NCBI GenBank assembly: GCA_017882245.1
Contig: JADGPV010000042.1
Span: 1-5,004, forward strand
Direction: 5' to 3'
From: Bacteroidales bacterium
GTDB taxonomy: Bacteria > Bacteroidota > Bacteroidia > Bacteroidales > VadinHA17
DNA length: 5,004 nucleotides
The position numbers and the translations under genes are program-made. Under the pieces are notes generated by a model that had not been told where the DNA came from, ran no database searches, and saw nothing but the letters and a program-made list of their open reading frames with translations. Each line of letters starts with the position of its first letter. Position 1 is the stretch's first letter. Below are positions 1 to 5,004 of the stretch, piece by piece.

Positions 1-1
1 T

Positions 2-67
2 AATTCGCCAAAGAATGGCAGCATATCAGGTCAGCCAGATGACTATGAGCCTTACTCGAAGAAATAA
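2..67 (+). CDS. Possible C-terminal end of a gene entering from the left edge
   Basis: Frame 2 of the plus strand is open from the window edge to a TAA at 65-67 and would encode a short hydrophilic tail ending DDYEPYSKK. This composition resembles a real protein C-terminus, and the stop lies 11 bp from the stop of the convergent exporter gene, which is a normal arrangement. Only 21 codons are visible, so no family can be named. The competing reading is that a minus-strand gene starts at the ATG at 24-22 (MLPFFGEL, running off the edge), for example a gene downstream of the exporter. Flanking sequence is needed to choose. Confidence 0.3.
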   Translation, partial: NSPKNGSISGQPDDYEPYSKK

Positions 68-78
68 AAACAACTGGC

Positions 79-2265
79 TCACTGACCAAGCTCCAGCTGG
101 TCTCTTATAAGCCTGTAGTAGGCCCCTTTTTTCAGAGTCAGCTCCTGATGTGTACCCATTTCCTGCACAGAGCCTTTATCAAGCACCACGATCATGTCAG
201 CATTGCGGACAGTACTCAGACGGTGCGCAACAATTATCACCGTTCTTCCGGCATAGAAGCCGGCCAGGTTTTCCACGATCATCCTTTCGTTTGACGCATC
301 AAGGGCGCTCGTGGCTTCATCAAGGAGCAGCAGTGAAGGTTGCTTGAATATGACCCTGGCAATCAGGATACGCTGTTTCTGTCCCTGGCTCATTCCGTGT
401 CCCCCCTGACCGATCCTTGTCTGCAATCCTGAAGGCAGATTATCAAGCAGAGGCTGCAGATTGGAGATCATGATGGCCCGCTTTACACTTTCCGGATCAG
501 GATTATCAATTCCCGGAGCAATGTTGGCGATGATCGTGTCAGGGAATATATAGCCTTCCTGCATCACAACACCTGTTGACTTTCTGAGAGAGGCAACGCT
601 TATATCTTCAAGTTTTCTCTCACCTATCATGATGACACCTTTTTCCGGCCTGTAAAAACCCATCAGGAGCTTGAGGAGCGTTGTTTTTCCTGACCCGCTC
701 TCTCCGACGATTGCCGTTATCTTCCCGGAGGGTATAAGCAGGCTGAGGTCCTTTATTACCCATGGTGAACCCGGGCCCTCATACCTGAAAGAAAGATTAT
801 CGACTGTAATCTTCATCTCTTTCGGAGCCGGGAATTTTCCTGTATCTCCCTCAGCTTCCTCAGGATCCATGGCATGGACCTCAGCGAGGCGTTCAAGACT
901 GATCCTGGCATCCTGTGTCGAACGCATGAAACTGATGATCTGAGATACCGGACCGTTCAGCTGACCGGTTATGAACTGAACAGCAAGCATCATACCAAGT
1001 GTCATAGTGCCATTTATAACCGATGTGGCGGAGATGACCGTAATGATGATATTGACAGATTCATGTATCAGCGTCCCTCCTGCTGTCTGGAACTGCAGTA
1101 TTTTAAGGCCTTTAATACGCGTCCGGTAGATTTCTCCCTGCTGGGCTTCCCACTCTCTCCTGTTTGATGATTCGTTGCCTGCAAGTTTGATCTCCTGCAT
1201 TCCGTTAACGATGTTTATCATCTTATTGCCAGATTCAGCCATCTGCCTGAACCTGATGTTGTCAAGCCGCTCGCGTGAAGGCATGAAAACGGTCACATAA
1301 AGCAGGTAAAGCGCGGTACCTCCCAGAAAGACCAGCAGGACCGGAATACTGTACAATCCCAGAACAACCCCGAAGACCACCAGGTTAAAGAAGGAAAAAA
1401 GAATAGCCAGGCTTGAAGATGTGAGGTAGTCCTCAATCCGGCTGTTATCATCTATTCTTTGCAGGATGTCTCCGTTAAGCTTGGTGTCAAAATAGGCTAT
1501 TGGCAGTTTCATCAGCCTGGCAAGGAAATCAGATACAATGGTAATGTTCAGCCGTGTTCCTACATGAAGGAGCAGCCATCCACGCGTGAACTCCACTGCC
1601 ATGCGTCCCACGATGAGTGCCAGCTGTCCGGCGAGGATCAGGTAAATAAGTCTCAGGTCACTGTTCTTAATGCCCCTGTCTATTATAGCCTGCGTGAGGA
1701 AGGGAAATACAAGCTGTATAGCGCTTCCCGCTATCAGGCCCGCAAAAAGCAGAATGATCTGCCGGCGATATGGCCTTAAATAGGGAAGCAGGAAGCCAAA
1801 ACCGCTTTTTGATGGCGGGTCGTCAGGTATATTTGCAAATCCGGGTCCCGGTTCAAGAAAGAGCGCCATTCCGGCATGTTTATCATCACTGCTGTCAGCT
1901 GACCATCCTTTTATAAACTCATCTGTTGTCATTCTGATGCTGCCCAGTGCCGGATCGCTTACCCAGACTCTTTTGCCGGAGATCTTATTCACGACAATAA
2001 AGTGGTTCTGCTGCCAGTGAACTATACAGGGCAGGGGAGCTTTCACAGACAGTTCAGCGAACGGTATCTTCACTCCTGCTACCCTGAAACCTAAGCTTTC
2101 CCCAGCAGTTTTAAGTCCCAGAAATGATACACCCTCGCGGGTGATAAATGCCCTCCTGCGAATGGTCTCCAGTGAAATACGCTTCCCGTGCCACCGTGCG
2201 ACCATACTTATGCATGCAGGGCCACAATCCATGGCATCATATTGTCTGACAAAGGGATAACTCAT
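79..2265 (-). CDS. Peptidase-domain (C39) ABC transporter, bacteriocin/double-glycine peptide exporter
   Basis: Complete exporter of the family that cuts the leader off double-glycine peptides and pumps the product across the inner membrane using ATP. Residue numbers count from the GTG at 2283. An N-terminal C39 cysteine peptidase (about 8-130) has Q14 (oxyanion hole), C20 in DCGPAC, H94 in NHFIVV and D110 in SDP. The membrane domain (about 168-455) has about six hydrophobic helices. The ATPase (about 490-734) has A-loop Y501, Walker A GESGSGKT at 527-534, Q575, signature MSQGQ at 631-635, Walker B LLLLDE ending at E656, D-loop SALD and H687. All catalytic residues are present and the length (728-734 aa) is usual. 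I prefer the ATG at 2265 because MSYPFVRQ puts the conserved Gln eight residues in, as is common in the family; the GTG at 2283 adds MNCLSV. Neither start has a Shine-Dalgarno. No precursor peptide or HlyD-type adaptor is in the window, so the cargo is unknown. Confidence 0.95.
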   Translation of the reverse strand: MSYPFVRQYDAMDCGPACISMVARWHGKRISLETIRRRAFITREGVSFLGLKTAGESLGFRVAGVKIPFAELSVKAPLPCIVHWQQNHFIVVNKISGKRVWVSDPALGSIRMTTDEFIKGWSADSSDDKHAGMALFLEPGPGFANIPDDPPSKSGFGFLLPYLRPYRRQIILLFAGLIAGSAIQLVFPFLTQAIIDRGIKNSDLRLIYLILAGQLALIVGRMAVEFTRGWLLLHVGTRLNITIVSDFLARLMKLPIAYFDTKLNGDILQRIDDNSRIEDYLTSSSLAILFSFFNLVVFGVVLGLYSIPVLLVFLGGTALYLLYVTVFMPSRERLDNIRFRQMAESGNKMINIVNGMQEIKLAGNESSNRREWEAQQGEIYRTRIKGLKILQFQTAGGTLIHESVNIIITVISATSVINGTMTLGMMLAVQFITGQLNGPVSQIISFMRSTQDARISLERLAEVHAMDPEEAEGDTGKFPAPKEMKITVDNLSFRYEGPGSPWVIKDLSLLIPSGKITAIVGESGSGKTTLLKLLMGFYRPEKGVIMIGERKLEDISVASLRKSTGVVMQEGYIFPDTIIANIAPGIDNPDPESVKRAIMISNLQPLLDNLPSGLQTRIGQGGHGMSQGQKQRILIARVIFKQPSLLLLDEATSALDASNERMIVENLAGFYAGRTVIIVAHRLSTVRNADMIVVLDKGSVQEMGTHQELTLKKGAYYRLIRDQLELGQ

Positions 2266-2297
2266 GACGCTAAGGCAGTTCACATTAAAATGTAACG

Positions 2298-2305
2298 TAA
2301 ATATA
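2298..2305 (-). promoter_or_regulatory. Candidate -7 box for the exporter gene
   Basis: On the minus strand this reads TATATTTA, seven of eight matches to the Bacteroidetes -7 consensus TAnnTTTG. It sits about 15 bp before the GTG at 2283 and about 33 bp before the preferred ATG at 2265, so transcription would give a short leader for either start. I see no TTTG -33 element at the usual spacing, and the region is AT-rich, so a chance match is quite possible. Confidence 0.3.
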
Positions 2306-2361
2306 TCTATTATTTATCGACCTCTTCTGCCAGTTTGTAACAAAAGCATCCGAAAGTCGTA

Positions 2362-2389
2362 ATAGTATATTCGGTAGCGGAAATACTAT
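2362..2389. promoter_or_regulatory. 28-bp imperfect dyad, candidate operator at the sigma promoter
   Basis: ATAGTAT (2362-2368) and ATACTAT (2383-2389) are perfect inverted 7-bp arms around a 14-bp centre that is itself partly symmetric. In total 11 of 14 base pairs across the axis at 2375/2376 are complementary. The right arm overlaps the candidate -7 box at 2387-2394, so a dimeric regulator bound here would block or shape sigma transcription and might also affect the divergent exporter gene. That role is inference; the arms are AT-rich and part of the symmetry may be chance. Confidence 0.35.
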
Positions 2390-2394
2390 ATTTG
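2387..2394 (+). promoter_or_regulatory. Bacteroidetes-type -7 box for the sigma gene
   Basis: TATATTTG is a perfect match to the Bacteroidetes -7 consensus TAnnTTTG. It lies 17 bp before the TTG start codon at 2412, which would leave a leader of only about ten bases. The matching -33 element (TTTG) is not seen at normal spacing; that region holds a second -7-like box, TATATTCG at 2366-2373. A weak -33 would fit a promoter that needs an activator or an alternative sigma factor, but this is inference. Confidence 0.5.
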
Positions 2395-2411
2395 CCAATT
2401 ATAAAGCTTAC

Positions 2412-2978
2412 TTGGGTCTATTCAAGAAGTATCCGGACAATGACATCATTGATGGAATAAGGAGGCAGGATAGCAAGATTCTTACCTACCTCTACGACGT
2501 ATATTATGAGGTTGTTCGTGACCACCTGAAAAAAAACAGCGGATCAGATGATGATGTTTATGATGTCCTTCAGGAAGCGGTGGTCATACTTTATAAGCAG
2601 GTCACCGGTGAAGGTTTTACGCTGACATCAGAGCTTAAGGGTTATTTTTTTGGAATAGCAAGGAATGTCTGGAATACCCAGCTCAGATACCGGTCACGGA
2701 TGACATCCCTGGAGGTCGATCCGGCAGATACAGCTGAGGCGGAGGATGTCACAACAGCAACTCTTGAAAGGATAGTATCGAGGTCATTTGCAATGCTGAA
2801 GGAAGACTGTCAGATGGTACTGAATCTTTTCAGCGAAGGTTACAGTTATGAAGAGATAGCCCGCAAAATGGGACTTAAGAACGAATCATACGCAAGGAGA
2901 AAGAAATACCTGTGCAAGGAAGCCTTGATGGAAATCATCAAGACTGACCCTGAATATCAGGATCTCGGTCCTCTGTAG
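2412..2978 (+). CDS. Sigma-70 family (ECF-like) RNA polymerase sigma factor
   Basis: Small two-domain sigma factor of 188 aa, the usual size for ECF-type sigmas. It would bind core RNA polymerase and direct it to a specific promoter set. The sigma-2 region covers about 22-95, with the core-binding helix DVLQEAVVILYKQV (51-64) followed by ELKGYFFGIARNVW (74-87), the part that melts and reads the -10 element. The sigma-4 region covers about 117-172, with a helix-turn-helix beginning at YSYEEIARKMGL (144-155) and a basic recognition helix (ARRKK, 161-165). The start is TTG at 2412; no ATG lies in frame between it and the candidate promoter, and MGLFKKYPDNDII fits the start of related Bacteroidetes sigmas. 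No anti-sigma gene is adjacent. The last 22 bp overlap the end of the convergent CHAT gene. Family assignment is firm, regulon unknown. Confidence 0.9.
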   Translation: MGLFKKYPDNDIIDGIRRQDSKILTYLYDVYYEVVRDHLKKNSGSDDDVYDVLQEAVVILYKQVTGEGFTLTSELKGYFFGIARNVWNTQLRYRSRMTSLEVDPADTAEAEDVTTATLERIVSRSFAMLKEDCQMVLNLFSEGYSYEEIARKMGLKNESYARRKKYLCKEALMEIIKTDPEYQDLGPL

Positions 2979-5004
2979 ACTGTGGCTATAAGTACTGCAG
3001 AAGCCATAAGCAAAAGCAGCAGAGCTGTATAGAGCTTCATCCTATTAAACCAGAGAGGAGTATCATCACCATAAATAACAAGTGTTGCCCAGTAATAAGG
3101 ATGTGACCGCGCCTGATCTGCTGACCTCAGAAACTTCAGGCGTGCACTCCGGAGGGCTGAGCTTTTGGTCTCTCCGCTTCTCATATTCTTGTAAAAAGAT
3201 TTAATTACTTCTGAGGCAGAAAAATCCTCCACTGCCCACATCGACATAACCACTGAACGGCTGCCTGCAAAGAGAAATCCTCTTGCCAGACTGAGTATCC
3301 CCTCTCCTGTGGCTAGCATTCCCATGCCTGTATTACATGAACTAAGGACCACCATCATGGCGTTGATAGGTACATTATAGACTTCGTAGGTGTTAAGCAT
3401 GCCATCTTCCCCGCCTTCAACCGGTTTAGAAAAGATCATTTTGGAAAATGCCGGGTGACTGTCATTTACCAGCGTATGCATGGCCAGGTGAATTATCTGA
3501 TAGTTGCGGGCCTGGCTTTTATATGCTGCCTCAGTGGCATTTTCACCTATAAAGGCTTTGCCTCCGCACTGTCTGACAGCATCTTCTGCTTCAATGACAG
3601 CATAGGGAAGACTTCGTATTTCACCCCTGAGATTGGGATATAATGTCAGGAGAGAATCGTTTATCTCCATGCCCTCATAAGTGGGTGCAAAAGCAATAAG
3701 TTCATTACTCAGGCTGCGGCTGCGTTCCCGCGTCTCAGATGAGAGTGTCACGCTGTAGATATATGAAAAACGGTACTTCTTCAGAGCAAACGGAGCCTCC
3801 CGGTAAAGGAGTTCCGGACTCCTGAATTCCTCTGTTATCAATGTTTCAAAAGGAAGGTAGGAAAGGATATTGTCAGGTGAAATAATTATCTTATCTCCCT
3901 TCAGAAATGGCTCAGCTGGCCTGAGAAGGATATTGTACAGCTCGAAGGAAAGATCCATGAATTCATTGAACGGCAGTCTTACACTACTGGTCCCGGGCAT
4001 TACCGAGAGTATCTTCCTGAACCTGTTAAGAGAAGCAAAAAAAGACGAATCAATGTCGCGCGTAATGATCTCTGTATGATGCCTGTTTATGACGAATATA
4101 TAAAGCTTTTCTTCAGTCAGCACATAACTAAGCAGATTAGCTTTCCTGCCGATAACATTCGTAACATTGTCAAGAGGTGTCACCTCACTTTTGAATTTAA
4201 GATTATAATAGGAAGGATAGCTCTTCTCAAAGATCCGTATCAGTGAATCACGTGATCTTAAAAGCCCGAAATTAACGTGTTCCCAAGTGGCTATTCTCTG
4301 CGTATCAGGTCTTGCCTTGCTTTTCTCATTGATGATAAGCTCTTTATAAAAACCTATTTTCCCCCTGATTTCATTATTCTGGTTCACCAGGTCTCCGGGA
4401 AGCGAGAATTTTGCTGCATTAAGATCTCTCATTGATGCCAGGAAACCGGCAACCTTGCTTCTTTCAGAAAATTCAAAAGCTCCTTGAAGGAAGGATTGAT
4501 CATGCTTTTGGTTGTACAGCTGTACGTAGTTGTCAATAATTCCGGTATAGAATTCTCTTGAATTAGCGCTCAGGCTGGTACGGCTCTCCTCCTCACTCAT
4601 CTCAAGCCTCTGGCGGTCAAACAATGACATGACTTCCCTGCCTGTCTCAACAGCATCTATCAGGAGGTCACTGTTCCCGGTTTCATTTGCCATAGCATTC
4701 AGGCACCTGTACCTCAGCATCAGAACCCGCAGGGCATCAGACGAGTATGAACCTTTTAACTCTGATGAATGCGAATCTCCGGCTGTTGTTTCAGTTGCAT
4801 TGATTACAGTGTCAGCTACCTCAAGTGCCTTACGGTATTGACCGACATCAAAAAGTGTCACCGCATAGTCGGTCATGACGTATCTTTTCATTGAGATATC
4901 CCACGGGTGGCTTTCAAGATAAGGAAAGCAGCTTTTGTAGGTTTCAAGAGCCTTGTATCCTTCTCCCGGCGTTTTCCTTGCAAAGCCAGCCCGTGAAGCC
5001 AGGA
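2957..5004 (-). CDS. TPR-CHAT domain protein (caspase-like putative protease), 5' end outside the window
   Basis: Residue numbers count from the internal Met at 4891. The frame stays open for 37 more codons to the right edge, reading through a TPR-like helix (GYKALETYKSCFPYL), so at least 681 residues are encoded and the start lies outside. Helical repeats fill the visible N-terminal part (to about 160) and lead into the linker usual in TPR-CHAT proteins (AFEFSERSKVAGFL, 138-151). The CHAT domain (about 330-610) is a clan CD caspase-like peptidase fold. The likely dyad is H472 in IIHLAMH (codon 3478-3476) and C519 in VVLSSCNTG (codon 3337-3335); GEGILSLARGFLFAG and SMWAVED are further family blocks. 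The usual HG after the catalytic His is HT here. A single hydrophobic helix at about 620-638 with basic residues on both sides suggests a C-terminal membrane anchor. Substrate and activating signal are unknown; proteolysis is inferred from the intact dyad. The promoter lies beyond the right edge. Confidence 0.93.
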   Translation of the reverse strand, partial: LASRAGFARKTPGEGYKALETYKSCFPYLESHPWDISMKRYVMTDYAVTLFDVGQYRKALEVADTVINATETTAGDSHSSELKGSYSSDALRVLMLRYRCLNAMANETGNSDLLIDAVETGREVMSLFDRQRLEMSEEESRTSLSANSREFYTGIIDNYVQLYNQKHDQSFLQGAFEFSERSKVAGFLASMRDLNAAKFSLPGDLVNQNNEIRGKIGFYKELIINEKSKARPDTQRIATWEHVNFGLLRSRDSLIRIFEKSYPSYYNLKFKSEVTPLDNVTNVIGRKANLLSYVLTEEKLYIFVINRHHTEIITRDIDSSFFASLNRFRKILSVMPGTSSVRLPFNEFMDLSFELYNILLRPAEPFLKGDKIIISPDNILSYLPFETLITEEFRSPELLYREAPFALKKYRFSYIYSVTLSSETRERSRSLSNELIAFAPTYEGMEINDSLLTLYPNLRGEIRSLPYAVIEAEDAVRQCGGKAFIGENATEAAYKSQARNYQIIHLAMHTLVNDSHPAFSKMIFSKPVEGGEDGMLNTYEVYNVPINAMMVVLSSCNTGMGMLATGEGILSLARGFLFAGSRSVVMSMWAVEDFSASEVIKSFYKNMRSGETKSSALRSARLKFLRSADQARSHPYYWATLVIYGDDTPLWFNRMKLYTALLLLLMASAVLIATVYRGPRS

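Noticed and set aside
46..81. Inverted repeat TGAGCC/GGCTCA between the left-edge frame and the exporter stop, considered as a bidirectional terminator
   Set aside because: The arms are only 6 bp with a 24-base loop, and no T-tract follows on either strand.
1459..1779. 106-codon plus-strand open frame inside the exporter gene
   Set aside because: It lies fully antisense to the membrane domain of a well-conserved exporter, has no recognisable motif or promoter, and reads as a shadow frame. The other plus-strand frames at 150-347, 671-943 and 874-1167 are rejected for the same reason.
2334..2344. Perfect 11-bp palindrome (TTTGT, one base, ACAAA) in the divergent intergenic region
   Set aside because: Short and AT-rich, so chance is likely; neither TTTG it contains has correct spacing to act as the -33 element of the candidate promoters. 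Only conservation in relatives would revive it.
2983..3006. TGGCT/AGCCA hairpin just after the sigma stop, considered as a terminator
   Set aside because: Five-base stem, 14-base loop, no T-tract, and it lies within codons for the CHAT membrane helix.
3300..3500. CHAT gene as part of a type III-E CRISPR or gasdermin locus
   Set aside because: No CRISPR repeats, Cas genes or gasdermin-like gene are present in the window; TPR-CHAT proteins occur in many other contexts in Bacteroidota.
3455..3643. 62-codon plus-strand open frame with a hydrophobic stretch inside the CHAT gene
   Set aside because: The hydrophobic run is the antisense of conserved CHAT codons around the catalytic His; no start context or promoter supports a membrane microprotein. 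The frames at 3870-4079 and 4629-4841 are likewise shadows.

Overview
The window looks like a Bacteroidota (Bacteroidetes) chromosome, probably an environmental or gut relative of the Bacteroidales. The support is indirect. The protein families are typical of that phylum: a C39-peptidase ABC exporter with an MSQGQ signature, a short ECF-like sigma factor, and a TPR-CHAT protein with an HLAMH motif. There are no Shine-Dalgarno sequences in front of the genes, and one perfect match to the Bacteroidetes -7 box (TAnnTTTG) lies just before the sigma gene. No rRNA, tRNA, insertion sequence or CRISPR array is visible.

Layout from left to right. Positions 2-67 (+) may be the last codons of a gene that enters from the left. 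Positions 79-2265 (-; a GTG at 2283 is the alternative start) encode a complete bacteriocin-type exporter: a C39 leader peptidase fused to a membrane domain and an ATPase. Positions 2266-2411 are a divergent intergenic region with candidate promoters for both flanking genes and a 28-bp imperfect dyad next to the sigma -7 box. Positions 2412-2978 (+) encode the sigma factor, starting with TTG. Positions 2957-5004 (-) encode a TPR-CHAT protein with an intact His/Cys dyad and one C-terminal membrane helix. This frame has no stop up to the right edge, so the gene is truncated by the window; the ATG at 4891 is internal and not the start. Its 3' end overlaps the sigma gene by 22 bp, tail to tail.

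How they may work together is inference. The exporter would cut double-glycine leaders from small peptides and export them, but no precursor peptide, HlyD-type adaptor or modifying enzyme is in view. The CHAT protein is a caspase-like putative protease tethered to a membrane, with TPR helices as the likely sensing or partner-binding part. The sigma factor, with no anti-sigma gene beside it, could control either neighbour. Sigma and exporter share a divergent regulatory region; sigma and CHAT share an overlapping 3' end. The grouping is the most interesting feature of the window, but three adjacent genes in one genome do not prove one system.
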